Under the pieces are notes generated by a model. That model was given only the letters and a program-made list of their open reading frames with translations. It did not search any database and was not told the DNA's origin. The translations under genes were made by a program, and so were the position numbers. This document shows positions 1-8,539 of a stretch of DNA of 64,000 nt, in pieces (the first letter of the stretch is position 1; every line of letters starts with the position of its first letter). The DNA comes from Winogradskya humida. GTDB taxonomy: Bacteria; Actinomycetota; Actinomycetes; Mycobacteriales; Micromonosporaceae. Location of the stretch: positions 1 to 64,000 of the forward strand of contig NZ_BOMN01000050.1 in the NCBI RefSeq assembly GCF_016862215.1, in the 5' to 3' direction.

Positions 1-200
1 CGGACCCTGCGAGCCCTGTGACCTCCGCGGACCCTGCGGACCCTGTGACCTCCGCGAACCCTGCGGACCCTGTGACCTCCGCGAACCCTGCGGACCCTGT
101 GACCTCCGCAGACCCTGCGAATCCTGCGAATCCTGCGAATCCCGCGAATCCCGCGAATCCCGCGAATCCCGCGAATCCCGCGAACCCCGCGAACCCCGCG
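1..200 (+). repeat. Coding tandem repeats (27 bp then 9 bp units)
   Basis: About four copies of a 27-bp unit encoding NPADPVTSA run from the window edge to about 117. About ten 9-bp units (gcgaatccc-like, encoding NPA) follow to about 200. Both periods are multiples of three, so the frame is kept when copy number changes. Confidence 0.85.
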
Positions 201-1133
201 GATGCTGAGGCGGGGGTTTGGGGGGTTGCGCCTGGTGGGGTGGGGTCGGGGTTGCCGGAGTCTTGGGCTGCTTGGCCTGGTCAGGTGGAAGTGCAGGGGG
301 CGGGGGAGGCTGGGCCGGGTAAGCGGCGGTGGTGGCTGGTGGCGTTGGTGGCGGCTTGGGGGGTGGTGTTGGCGGGGGGTGTGGTGTGGTCGGTGCGGAA
401 TGATCCGCCGACCGTGGCTGAGCAGCGGGATATCGGTGATGCGTTGCCGTTGGTAGAGCGGGTGACCGGGGCTGTTCTGGCTGCTGCTGATGGGCCGGAT
501 CGGACTGTGGAGCTGGGGGCTCTGAGGTTTGACCGTGGGTGTTCGCTGACGCCTGTTCGGGGTGGGGTGGAGGCGTCGCGGGATGTGGTGGTGCGGGTTC
601 GGGATGACCAGGCGGCGGGGGTGCTGGAGTCGATCGCGGAGGGGTTGCCTGCGGGGTATGGGGCCGGGGTGCGGCACAACGCGGCGAGCACGAGGTTTGC
701 GTTGCATGCCGATGCGGGGGAGTTCGTGGGGGTGGACTCCGAGGTTGCCGATACCTCGAGGGCGGTGACCGTGACGGTGAGCACGGGGTGCCGGCCGCTT
801 TCGGAGGGGGTCGACTACGCGCCGGCTCCGGTGGTTCCGCCGCTCGGGGAGGTGCCCGATGCGTTCCTGGATGCTCTTTCGGCGCTGCAGGGTGAGCGGG
901 TCTACAGCGGGGTTGAGGTGGCGTGCCCGGACGGGCGGGTTGCGCGGACGTTTGTGGCGGACGACGTCAAGGGGCCCGCTGATCTGGGGCGGGCGTTGCG
1001 GGATGTCACCGGTGGGGCCGTTGTGGTGCGGGCCGATGCGGGTGAGTGGGCGTACCGGGTCGGGGAGGTTTCTGTGGTGGTCACCGAGGGCGACGGGGTG
1101 GCGCGGGTTGCTGCCACGATCAGTTGCCGGTGA
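3..1133 (+). CDS. Repeat-rich single-pass membrane protein, 5' end outside the window
   Basis: The frame is open to the left window edge, and the first GTG (position 18) lies inside the repeats, so the true start is probably upstream. The N-terminus is low complexity: nine-residue DPVTSANPA units followed by about ten NPA triplets. A single membrane helix follows (WWLVALVAAWGVVLAGGVVW, about residues 106-125 counted from position 18). The remaining 240 or so residues are probably extracytoplasmic and include CRP and CPDG cysteine motifs that could form disulphides. No family was recognised. The Asn/Pro/Ala repeat looks like an extended intracellular tail, which is inference. The gene ends 124 bp before the GH127 gene. 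Confidence 0.6.
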   Translation, partial: DPASPVTSADPADPVTSANPADPVTSANPADPVTSADPANPANPANPANPANPANPANPANPANPADAEAGVWGVAPGGVGSGLPESWAAWPGQVEVQGAGEAGPGKRRWWLVALVAAWGVVLAGGVVWSVRNDPPTVAEQRDIGDALPLVERVTGAVLAAADGPDRTVELGALRFDRGCSLTPVRGGVEASRDVVVRVRDDQAAGVLESIAEGLPAGYGAGVRHNAASTRFALHADAGEFVGVDSEVADTSRAVTVTVSTGCRPLSEGVDYAPAPVVPPLGEVPDAFLDALSALQGERVYSGVEVACPDGRVARTFVADDVKGPADLGRALRDVTGGAVVVRADAGEWAYRVGEVSVVVTEGDGVARVAATISCR

Positions 1134-1189
1134 GTTAACGGGCATCGACCGGCGGCTATCTATTTACGGCGGTGGTGGGGTGATTTACG

Positions 1190-1207
1190 ATCCTGTAACA
1201 ACAGGAT
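1190..1207. promoter_or_regulatory. 18-bp perfect dyad upstream of the GH127 gene
   Basis: ATCCTGT-AACA-ACAGGAT, a 7-bp perfect inverted repeat with a 4-bp spacer, sits 50 bp before the GTG start of the arabinofuranosidase gene. The size and position suit an operator for a dimeric regulator. It is not a convincing terminator because no T run follows. The regulator is unknown. Confidence 0.4.
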
Positions 1208-1257
1208 TCGAACAGAATCCACCATGAGCGCACGCCCTGGCCCACCCGGAGGCTGCT

Positions 1258-4104
1258 GTGGAACGTCGCAAATTTCTGGCCGCAACCGCCGCCATCCCCG
1301 CAGGCGCGGCAATGACGCAGCCGGCAGCCGAGCAACGAGCCAAACCGGTCACCAGGCCGGGGGCCGGCCTTGGGCGGGCAGCTCCGGGCGGACACGTCGT
1401 CAATCGCGCCCCGCTGCAGCCCGACGCCTTCATCCGCCTCGCGCCCGGCTCGACCCGGGCCACCGGATGGCTCGCCACGCAGCTCGGTCACCAGCTCGCC
1501 GGCCTCAACGGGCGGATGGCCGAGGTGTCGCACTTCCTGCAGTACGACAACACCGGCTGGATCCACCCGGGCCTGGGCGGCTGGGAGGAGGTTCCGTACT
1601 GGCTGAAGGGGTTCAGCAGCCTCGGCTACGTGACCGGCGACGCGCGGGTGCTGGCCGAGACCCGGCGCTGGATCGACGGGGTGCTCGCTGCGCAGGCGCC
1701 GGATGGCTATTTCGGGCCGGACGGGCTGCGTTCCAGCCTGAACAACGGCCCGGATCTGTGGCCGCACATGCCGATGCTGCACGCGGTGCGCGGGTTTCAG
1801 GAATACACCGGGGACGCCCGCGTCCTGCCTTTCCTGACGCGTTTCTTCCAGTACGTCAACGCGCAGGCCACCAGTGTCTTCTCGCAGAGCTGGGGCAGTT
1901 TTCGCTGGGCCGACACGCTGGAGGTGGTGTTCTGGACCTACAACCGGACCGGGGACGCTTTCCTGCTCGACCTGGCGCGGAAGATTCACGCGAACTCGGC
2001 GAACTACCTGAACAATCTGCCCAGCCCGCACAACGTGAACCTCGCCCAGGGGTTCCGGGAGCCGGCCGTTTACTCGGTGCTGTCCGGGGAGGCCGCGCAC
2101 CGGGAGGCCAGTTATCAGGACTATGCGGCGATCATGAATGCGTGGGGGCAGTTCCCGGGCGGTGGGTTCGCCGGGGACGAGAATGCCCGGGGCGGGTTCG
2201 GGGATCCCCGGCAGGGGTTCGAGACGTGCGGGATCGTCGAGTTCATGGCGAGCCACGAGATGCTCGCGCGGATCACCGGTGACGCCGTCTGGGGGGACCG
2301 GGTCGAGGAGCTGGCGTTCAATTCGCTGCCCGCTTCGCTGGACAATCGGCAGACCGGGATTCACTACATCACGAGTGCGAACAGTGTTTCGCTGCTGGAC
2401 CGGGCCGGGAGTCAGGGGCAGTTCCAGAACGGGTTCCCGATGCAGGCGTACATGCTGGGCATCGACAATTACCGGTGCTGCCCGCACAACTACGGGATGG
2501 GCTGGCCCTACTACGTCGAGGAGATGTGGGCCGCGAGCCCGGACGGTGGGCTGGTCGCGAACCTGCACGGGCCGTCAAAGGTCACGGCCGCGGTCAACAG
2601 CAACACGACGGTCAGCATTGCCGCCGAAACCGCGTATCCGTTCGGGGACACGATCACCTACACGGTGAGCACGGCGAGCCCGGTGGCGTTCCCGCTCTAT
2701 CTGCGCATTCCCGGGTGGTGTGAAGCGCCGAGTGCGGCGGTCAACGGAGCACCCGCCAACATCCAGCCAGGGCCTGCGTACGGAAAAATCAGCCGGACCT
2801 GGTCGGAGGGTGACCGCGTCGTCCTGAAGCTGCCCATGCGGGCGCGCGCCCGGACGTGGAGCGGCAACCACAATTCCGTCTCGGTCGATTTCGGGGCCCT
2901 GACCTTCTCGCTCGCGATCACCGAGAACTGGTCGCGGACCGGTGGCACCGACGAGTGGCCGACGCAGGAAGTGCGTCCCGGATCAGCGTGGAACTACGGC
3001 CTCGACCAGACCACGGATTTCGCCGTGACCACCGGGCTGGGCAATGCCTCGGACCCGTTCACGCCCGCGACCGTTCCGATCCGCATCACCACGACAGCGC
3101 GGAAGATTCCGGCTTGGACGGCGGATGCCGATCAGATCGTGACGCCGTTGCAGGACAGCCCGACGCCCTCGGCCGAGCCGGTGGAGACCGTGACGCTCAT
3201 TCCGATGGGTGCGGCCCGGCTGCGGATCACGTCATTTCCGAGGATCGGCGCGGGGCGGCCGTGGGTGCCGGCGGGGGTGGCGTTCCGGATCCAGAATCAG
3301 CACAGCGGCAAAGTGCTCGGCGTCGACCAGATGTCGCTCGAGGACAGCGCGCGGGTGGTGCAGTTCGCGGACAGCGGCACCGCCGATCACCTGTGGCAGA
3401 TCGTCGACAACGGCGACGGTTTCGTGCGGCTGCGCTGCGTCAATTCGGGCAAGGTGCTCGGCGTCGACCGGATGCAGCAGACCGACAGCGCCCAGGTCGT
3501 GCAGTTCGCGGACAACGGCACCGCCGACCATCTCTGGGAAATCATCGACAACGGCGACGGGTACGCCCGCCTGCGCAATAAGAACTCCGGCAAGGTCCTC
3601 GCCGTGTCCGGCATGTCCACCGCCGACTCCGCGAACGTCGTGCAGTTCAGCGACAACGGCACCGCCGACCACAATTGGCGGTTCGTCCCGGACGGCACGG
3701 TCAAAATCGAGGCCGTCCACAGCGGCAAGGTCCTCGCCATTCAGGACATGTCGTCGGCGAACGGCGCGCAGCTGACACAATGGCCGCCCACCGGCACGGC
3801 CGATCACGTGTGGCGCTTCGAGGACGCCGGCGCCGGGCATTTCCGGATCGTCAGCACGCTGACCGGCAAATGTGCCGACGTCAGCGGGGCGTCAATCGCG
3901 GACGGCGCGCGAGTGGTCCAGTGGGACTACCTGGGCGGCACCAACCAGCAGTGGCGACTGGCCTGGGCCGGTCCGGGCATTTTCAAGATCGTCGCCCGGC
4001 ACAGCGGCAAGCTGCTCGGGGTCTCGGGCCAGTCCACGGCGGACGGCGCGATCATCACGCAGGCAGCCGACGCCGGTCAGAAATGGCGCCTGATATTGGG
4101 TTAG
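1258..4104 (+). CDS. Secreted GH127/DUF1680 beta-L-arabinofuranosidase with ricin-type lectin repeats
   Basis: The N-terminus has a Tat-like twin arginine (RRKF, residues 3-6) and an Ala-rich segment, indicating export. The DUF1680/GH127 domain covers about residues 50-640. It carries the zinc/nucleophile set known from Bifidobacterium HypBA1: ETC (E322, C324) and the Cys pair in YRCCPHN (C407, C408). Residues about 670-948 hold six repeats of the type SGKVLGV...QF...GTADHLW, equal to two ricin-like beta-trefoils for polysaccharide binding. The likely role is release of arabinofuranose from plant glycans outside the cell. The GTG start is followed directly by the signal sequence. The stop overlaps that of the convergent DsrE gene. 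Confidence 0.88.
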   Translation: MERRKFLAATAAIPAGAAMTQPAAEQRAKPVTRPGAGLGRAAPGGHVVNRAPLQPDAFIRLAPGSTRATGWLATQLGHQLAGLNGRMAEVSHFLQYDNTGWIHPGLGGWEEVPYWLKGFSSLGYVTGDARVLAETRRWIDGVLAAQAPDGYFGPDGLRSSLNNGPDLWPHMPMLHAVRGFQEYTGDARVLPFLTRFFQYVNAQATSVFSQSWGSFRWADTLEVVFWTYNRTGDAFLLDLARKIHANSANYLNNLPSPHNVNLAQGFREPAVYSVLSGEAAHREASYQDYAAIMNAWGQFPGGGFAGDENARGGFGDPRQGFETCGIVEFMASHEMLARITGDAVWGDRVEELAFNSLPASLDNRQTGIHYITSANSVSLLDRAGSQGQFQNGFPMQAYMLGIDNYRCCPHNYGMGWPYYVEEMWAASPDGGLVANLHGPSKVTAAVNSNTTVSIAAETAYPFGDTITYTVSTASPVAFPLYLRIPGWCEAPSAAVNGAPANIQPGPAYGKISRTWSEGDRVVLKLPMRARARTWSGNHNSVSVDFGALTFSLAITENWSRTGGTDEWPTQEVRPGSAWNYGLDQTTDFAVTTGLGNASDPFTPATVPIRITTTARKIPAWTADADQIVTPLQDSPTPSAEPVETVTLIPMGAARLRITSFPRIGAGRPWVPAGVAFRIQNQHSGKVLGVDQMSLEDSARVVQFADSGTADHLWQIVDNGDGFVRLRCVNSGKVLGVDRMQQTDSAQVVQFADNGTADHLWEIIDNGDGYARLRNKNSGKVLAVSGMSTADSANVVQFSDNGTADHNWRFVPDGTVKIEAVHSGKVLAIQDMSSANGAQLTQWPPTGTADHVWRFEDAGAGHFRIVSTLTGKCADVSGASIADGARVVQWDYLGGTNQQWRLAWAGPGIFKIVARHSGKLLGVSGQSTADGAIITQAADAGQKWRLILG

Positions 4105-4463
4105 TAAACGACAGCCTGGGCGCCGTCGGACATGATCTCCTCGACGAAGACGGCGGCGCCGGCGATACGGATGCCTGGCAGCACGTCCGCCGGGCCGATG
4201 TCGCGGCGGGCGGCGCACTGCGTGCACAGGGTCACCTTGCCGCTGGCCAGGATCAGGTCGATCAGGTCCGGCAGGGGTGCCGCGTGCGGCAACTCGAACT
4301 CCGCGGCGCGGCCCGGCAGCGCGAACCAGGCCGACTCGCCGGTGAGCCAGAACGACACGTCGATGCCGGACGCCGCCGCCGTGCTCGCGACCGTGAACGC
4401 CTGCGAGCAGCGCTCCGGGGCGTCCGCACCGGCGGTGGTCTTGACGACGAGAAGGCGGGCCAT
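4101..4463 (-). CDS. DsrE/DsrF-like family protein
   Basis: This small cytosolic protein (120 aa from this start) has the DsrE-type alpha/beta fold pattern: MARLLVVKTTAG at the N-terminus, an Ala-rich helix, and FVEEIMSDGAQAVVY at the end. DsrE-family proteins often carry sulfur on cysteine, and a CTQC pair is present here (about residue 86), but the substrate is unknown. An alternative in-frame ATG at 4475 has a better Shine-Dalgarno (ggag, 8 nt upstream). The ATG at 4463 is preferred because homologues begin with MAR. The gene diverges from the 34-residue membrane protein gene at 4490 and overlaps the GH127 stop by 4 nt. Confidence 0.75.
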   Translation of the reverse strand: MARLLVVKTTAGADAPERCSQAFTVASTAAASGIDVSFWLTGESAWFALPGRAAEFELPHAAPLPDLIDLILASGKVTLCTQCAARRDIGPADVLPGIRIAGAAVFVEEIMSDGAQAVVY

Positions 4464-4489
4464 ACGGGTCAGCATAGGATGGCTCCGAC

Positions 4490-4594
4490 ATGGTTACTGA
4501 GATCGGGTACGTGAGCCTGCTGGTCGCCGGGATCGGCGCGCTGGCCGGTGGGCTGGGTTATCTGGCAATGCGCATAACAAGGGGACGCTGGTGA
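4490..4594 (+). CDS. Small membrane protein, 34 aa
   Basis: ATG at 4490 opens a 34-codon frame: MVTEIGYVSLLVAGIG, a Gly/Ala/Leu-rich hydrophobic stretch, then a basic end (MRITRGRW). It is one predicted membrane helix with a positively charged tail. Its TGA overlaps the GTG start of the nitrobindin-like gene in a GTGA junction (4591-4594), so the two are probably translationally coupled. The frame is too short for normal gene calling. Support comes from the coupling and the clean helix-plus-basic-tail design. Confidence 0.55.
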   Translation: MVTEIGYVSLLVAGIGALAGGLGYLAMRITRGRW

Positions 4595-5196
4595 GCAGTG
4601 AGACGGAGAACCCGCTGGGCCCGCCGCCCTGGATGAACGCCCCGCCGGTCGAGGAGTACCCGTTCGAGGACACCCACGACCTGCGTAAAGGCCCGGATCT
4701 GCACCCCGCGCTGCTGGGGCTGCTGCCGTTCATCGGGCTGTGGCGCGGCCGTGGTCAGGGTGGTTTCCCCGAGCCGGAGGACTTCAACTTCGCGCAGGAG
4801 GTGCGGATCAGTCACGACGGCCGGCCGTTCCTTGCGTACGAGTCGAGGATCTGGATTCTCGACGAGGACTCGAAGCCGACCGGGATGGGCGAGCGCGAGG
4901 TCGGTTTCTGGCGCCCGGTGCTCAACGCCGAAGGCCGCCCCACCGACGAGATGGAAGCCACGCTGACCACGCAGAACGGCGTGATCGAGATCTACGAGGG
5001 CGCGGCGACCGGCACCCGGCTGGAGATGGCCACCGCAGGGGTCGGGCACACCGCCACGGGCCTCGCGGTCACCGGCTCGCACCGCCTCTACGGCATCGTC
5101 GACGCTGCTCTGCTCTATGCGCAGGAGCTGGCCACGGCCGACGGCCCGACGCTGCACCCGCACCTCTCCGCCCGTCTCATCCGGGTCGGTGGATAA
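4591..5196 (+). CDS. Nitrobindin-like FABP-fold protein (DUF1794/THAP4-like)
   Basis: The 201-aa protein has the family's signature first strand (FIGLWRGRGQG, about residues 50-60). Alternating beta strands then form a ten-stranded barrel (RPFLAYESRIWILD; EVGFWRP; VIEIYEGAATG; SHRLYGIVD). Bacterial members bind haem through a C-terminal histidine and may scavenge NO or peroxynitrite; the candidate here lies in LHPHLSARL. The start is coupled to the 34-aa membrane protein. The 3' end overlaps the convergent aminotransferase gene by 20 bp. The barrel family is confident; haem binding is inferred. Confidence 0.82.
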   Translation: MSSETENPLGPPPWMNAPPVEEYPFEDTHDLRKGPDLHPALLGLLPFIGLWRGRGQGGFPEPEDFNFAQEVRISHDGRPFLAYESRIWILDEDSKPTGMGEREVGFWRPVLNAEGRPTDEMEATLTTQNGVIEIYEGAATGTRLEMATAGVGHTATGLAVTGSHRLYGIVDAALLYAQELATADGPTLHPHLSARLIRVGG

Positions 5197-5956
5197 ATCC
5201 GAGCAGTTCGAGCAGGCGCGGCGTCCAGGGTGACGCCGCGCGTGCCGAGCCGTTCAACGTCCGGGCCTCGGCAAGACCCCGCAACGAGCTGACGAGCCAG
5301 ATCGCATCGGCTTCCGCCAGCTCGTCGAGGGAGACCATCCTTTCTTCGGTACGCAGGCCAAGCGCGACAACCGACGAAAGCAGCTTCGCCGCCGTGGTGC
5401 CGGGCAGGATCCCGGTCGGCTCAGCGGGAACCGTGCACAACGTGTCCCCGCTGAGCCAGACCAGGCTCGCCGTGGGGCCTTCGAGCGCGTACCCGTCGCT
5501 GGTCAGCCAGAGCAGGTCGTCGGCGCCCTGGAGCTCGGCCCAGCGCTTGGCGGCGAGATTCTCGGCGTACGAGATGGTCTTGGCGCTGGAGAGTGACCAC
5601 GGCGGCCGTTTCGTCAGTCCCAGGTCGTGCGTGATCAGCCGGATGCCGTCCCGGCGCTGGATCCGGGAGATCTGCGGCACATCGGAAACCGTGGCGAAAC
5701 TGGTCGCGGGCGTGACCACGAGCCGCAGGGCGCCGTCCTCGTGGGTGAGCCCGGCCACCAGATCGGCCAGCCCATCCGGGACCGTGAGCCCGAGCAACGC
5801 CGCTGACCTGCCCAAACGCTCCAGATGTGGGCCGAGCTCCCACGGCCCGTCCGGGCGCAGGTGCACGGTTTCGAAGACGCCCTCGCCGTAGAGCAGCCCG
5901 CGGTCGGTCGCGGTCAGCTCGCCGGAACCAGGAATTACCAGGATCGGTGCGCTCAC
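5177..5956 (-). CDS. Class IV aminotransferase (aminodeoxychorismate lyase/branched-chain type)
   Basis: This is a PLP enzyme of the PabC/IlvE/DAAT fold, 259 aa from the GTG at 5956. Visible features are LLYGEGVFETV near the N-terminus, the probable PLP lysine in LSSAKTISYAEN, and the ending pattern GYALEGPTASLVWL ... TGILPGTTAA. PabC-type members convert aminodeoxychorismate to p-aminobenzoate for folate. Adjacency to the folate-binding YgfZ gene fits but does not prove this. The longer frame to 6007 overlaps the divergent fur start and is unlikely. The start lies 38 bp from fur on the other strand. Confidence 0.78.
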   Translation of the reverse strand: MSAPILVIPGSGELTATDRGLLYGEGVFETVHLRPDGPWELGPHLERLGRSAALLGLTVPDGLADLVAGLTHEDGALRLVVTPATSFATVSDVPQISRIQRRDGIRLITHDLGLTKRPPWSLSSAKTISYAENLAAKRWAELQGADDLLWLTSDGYALEGPTASLVWLSGDTLCTVPAEPTGILPGTTAAKLLSSVVALGLRTEERMVSLDELAEADAIWLVSSLRGLAEARTLNGSARAASPWTPRLLELLGFIHRPG

Positions 5957-5994
5957 AGCGCGGAGGGTATCGCCGCGCGAACTATGCTCGTAAC

Positions 5995-6420
5995 GTGTCC
6001 GCCACATCCCTTGCCGAGATGCTCCGGGAGCGCGGCCTGCGTCTGACTCCGCAGCGCCAGCTGATCCTGGAGGCGGTCCACGACCTCGGCCACGCCACCC
6101 CGGAGCAGATCCATCACTGTGTGCGTGAGCGCGCCGCCGGAGTGAACATCACCACGGTCTATCGCACCCTCGAGCTGCTCGAGGAGCTGGGCCTGGTCAG
6201 TCATACCCACCTCTCGCACGGCTCGCCGACCTATCACGCCGCGGGCGAGGACCAGCACGTCCACCTCGTCTGCCGCAACTGTGGCTCGATCGACGAGGTC
6301 GACCCGGGAATCATGGCGCCGGTGAGCGAGAAACTGCTCGCCGACCGCAACTTCCGGGTCGACGTGGGCCACGTGTCGCTGTTCGGCGTCTGCGGCGACT
6401 GCAAGGAGGAGCCCTCATGA
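5995..6420 (+). CDS. Fur-family metalloregulator
   Basis: The 141-aa regulator has the family layout. A winged helix (residues about 5-85: LRLTPQRQLILEAV, VNITTVYRTLELLEELGLV) is followed by the metal/dimerisation half with EDQHVHLVCRNCG and a closing CGDC. The two CxxC pairs form the structural zinc site, and the HxH belongs to the regulatory metal site. Which metal is sensed (Fe, Zn, or peroxide as in PerR) cannot be told. GTG at 5995 is chosen because the longer frame runs through the divergent aminotransferase gene. The stop overlaps ygfZ (ATGA), so the two are co-translated. Confidence 0.9.
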   Translation: MSATSLAEMLRERGLRLTPQRQLILEAVHDLGHATPEQIHHCVRERAAGVNITTVYRTLELLEELGLVSHTHLSHGSPTYHAAGEDQHVHLVCRNCGSIDEVDPGIMAPVSEKLLADRNFRVDVGHVSLFGVCGDCKEEPS

Positions 6421-7475
6421 CCACCGTCCTCATCCAGGATCTCGAGCCGGAGTCGGCCGACATCGGCGTGCCCGCGCACTACGGTGACCCGATGCGCGAG
6501 CAGCGCACCCTCGACACGGCGGTCGGCCTCGTCGACCGCTCCAACCGTGACGTCATCGCGGTGCCGGGTGTCGAGCGCGCGAGCTGGCTGCACACCCTCA
6601 CCACCCAGCACCTCAGCGACCTGCGCGAGGGCCAGGGCACCGAGCTGCTGGTGCTCTCGCCGAACGGGCACGTCGAGCAGCACGCGATGGTCACCGAGGA
6701 CGGCACGACGGCGTGGCTCGACACCGAGCCCGGTGCCGGTGCGGGGCTGTTCAAATACCTGACGATGATGCAGTTCTTCACCAGGGTCGAGCCGCGCGAC
6801 GCCACCAGTGAGATCGCGGTGCTCTCGCTGGTCGGCCCAGAGGCTGCGGCGACCGCTGCCCGGCTGCTCGGCGTCGAGCTCGCGGAGCCCCGGGTGTTCG
6901 ACGTGCCGGGGCCGAAGTTCGCCGCGGGGTCCGTGCCGAACGAGCCGACCGCGCTGTACGAGGTGCGGGCCTTCGACGGGGGGCTCGCCCGGAGCGTGCC
7001 GCTCGGTGTTGACCTGCTGGTGCAGCGGGAACGGCTCGACGACGTGCTCGGGAAGCTCGCCGACGTGCCCAGGGCTGGGTTGTGGGCCTACGAGGCCGTG
7101 CGCGTCGCGCGCAAGATGCCGCGGCTGGGCTGGGAGACCGACCACCGCACGATTCCGGCCGAGGCGGAGTTGCTCGCGCCGGCCGTGCACCTCGACAAGG
7201 GCTGTTACCGCGGGCAGGAGACGATCGCCCGGGTGCACCACCTAGGCCGCCCGCCCCGGCGCCTGGAGCTGCTGCACCTCGACGGCATCGCCAGTGATCA
7301 CCCGCCGGCCAAGGGCACCGAGGTCATGCTGGACGGGCGTGCGGTGGGCTTCATCGGCACGGCGGTGCGTCACTACGAGCTCGGCATGGTCGCGCTCGCC
7401 GTGCTGAAGCGCAACGTCGCCCCCGACGCGAGCCTGCTGGTCGGCGAATCAGCCGCAGCCATCGACGCCGACTGA
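6417..7475 (+). CDS. ygfZ: YgfZ/GcvT-like folate-binding protein
   Basis: The 352-aa protein belongs to the tetrahydrofolate-binding GcvT-like family needed for assembly or repair of certain Fe-S enzymes. The hallmark K-G-C-Y-x-G-Q-E is present (KGCYRGQE, residues 261-268, with C263 the functional cysteine). The N-terminus (TAVGLVDRSNRDVIAVPG) matches the GcvT-fold start. It is translationally coupled to fur upstream, suggesting shared iron or oxidative control (inference). A tandem repeat array begins immediately after the stop. Confidence 0.9.
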   Translation: MTTVLIQDLEPESADIGVPAHYGDPMREQRTLDTAVGLVDRSNRDVIAVPGVERASWLHTLTTQHLSDLREGQGTELLVLSPNGHVEQHAMVTEDGTTAWLDTEPGAGAGLFKYLTMMQFFTRVEPRDATSEIAVLSLVGPEAAATAARLLGVELAEPRVFDVPGPKFAAGSVPNEPTALYEVRAFDGGLARSVPLGVDLLVQRERLDDVLGKLADVPRAGLWAYEAVRVARKMPRLGWETDHRTIPAEAELLAPAVHLDKGCYRGQETIARVHHLGRPPRRLELLHLDGIASDHPPAKGTEVMLDGRAVGFIGTAVRHYELGMVALAVLKRNVAPDASLLVGESAAAIDAD

Positions 7476-7650
7476 CGGCGACCGTGCCCGTCCCGGGCGG
7501 CCTCCGTGCCCGCCCAGGGCGGCGACCGTGCCCGCCCAAGGCGGCCTCCGTGCCCGCCCAGGGCGGCGACCGTGCCCATCCAGGGCGGAGACCGTGCCCA
7601 TCCAGGGCGGCGGACGGGGCCATCCAGGGCGGCGGACGCGGTTGTGCGTG
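7476..7650. repeat. 22-bp tandem repeat array, about 8 units
   Basis: Units of the form gcggcgaccgtgcccgccca+gg run head to tail from the ygfZ stop codon. Boundaries fall at 7497, 7519, 7541, 7563, 7585, 7607 and 7629, with variants such as CATCC for CGCCC. The last two units are degenerate. The 22-bp period is not a multiple of three, so the array is non-coding. Unit length is close to two helical turns. It fills most of the gap before the BKACE gene at 7706. Confidence 0.9.
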
Positions 7651-7705
7651 GCGGGCGCGGCCATCGACCGTGGGCCGCGCGGATCTCCGTGGCAGGATCT
7701 CGGTT

Positions 7706-8539
7706 ATGACCGGGACCCTGATCACTGTCGCGCCTACCGGTGCGGAGAGCAGTAAGGCGGCCGTACCCGCGCTGCCGGTGACCCTGGACGAGCTCGTGGC
7801 CACCGCCAAGGAGTGCGAGGCGCTCGGCGCCGCGATCGTCCACGTCCATATCCGCGACGACGCGGCCGAGCCGACCCTCGACCAGGGCCGGCTGCGCGCG
7901 ACCGTGACCGCCCTGCGCGAGTCGACGGACCTGATCGTGCAGCTGTCCTCGGGTGGGGCGGTGACCGACCCGGAGGCCGCCCGGCTGGCGGTGCTCGACG
8001 CCGGCCCCGAGATGGCCTCCTGCACGATGGGCACGGTCAACTTCGGCGACGGGGTGTTCCTGAACCGCTGGGAGTTCATCGTCGACCTGCACACCAGGAT
8101 GCAGGAGCGCGGCATCGTCCCCGAGTACGAGATCTTCGACCTGGGCCAGCTCACGACGCTGCAGGTGCTGCTCGACCGGCACGGGCTGCCGGCGGGCGGG
8201 CACGTCCACGTCGATCTGGTGATGGGCGTTCCGGGCGGGATGCCGGGTACGGCCGACGCGCTGGTCGCCTGTCACCGTGTGATCCGGGACCTGCCCGCGG
8301 GCACCACGTTCTCCGCGACGGGCATCGGGCGCAGCAGCATCCCGGTCATGCTCGCCTCGGTCTCGGCCGGCGGTCACCTGCGGGTCGGCATGGAGGACAC
8401 CCTGACGTACGCGAAAGGCCGTGCCGTGGAATCGAACATGCAGCTCGTGGCGCGCGCGGTGGGGCTGGCCCAGCTGGCTCAGCGTCCGCCGCTGACCACA
8501 GCCGAGGCGCGCGATCTGCTGGGGGTTCCAGTCCGATGA
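7706..8539 (+). CDS. BKACE family (DUF849) 3-keto-5-aminohexanoate cleavage-type enzyme
   Basis: The 277-aa TIM barrel contains the zinc-binding HVHIRDD (about residues 47-53), LSSGGAVTD, EYEIFDLGQL, and the late GMEDTLTYAKGR that supplies the acidic zinc ligand in this family. These enzymes split beta-keto acids with acetyl-CoA, giving acetoacetate plus an acyl-CoA. The keto acid used here cannot be read from sequence. ATG at 7706 is chosen because upstream codons run into the tandem repeat. The stop overlaps the asparaginase ATG (ATGA), so the two genes form an operon. Confidence 0.85.
   Translation: MTGTLITVAPTGAESSKAAVPALPVTLDELVATAKECEALGAAIVHVHIRDDAAEPTLDQGRLRATVTALRESTDLIVQLSSGGAVTDPEAARLAVLDAGPEMASCTMGTVNFGDGVFLNRWEFIVDLHTRMQERGIVPEYEIFDLGQLTTLQVLLDRHGLPAGGHVHVDLVMGVPGGMPGTADALVACHRVIRDLPAGTTFSATGIGRSSIPVMLASVSAGGHLRVGMEDTLTYAKGRAVESNMQLVARAVGLAQLAQRPPLTTAEARDLLGVPVR

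Noticed and set aside
7476..7650. Tandem repeat as a CRISPR array
   Set aside because: Units are contiguous with no unique spacers, and no cas genes are nearby.
7373..8377. Minus-strand frames with repeated GHG/RRPGRAR peptides
   Set aside because: They are translations of the 22-bp tandem repeat and the antisense of the BKACE gene.
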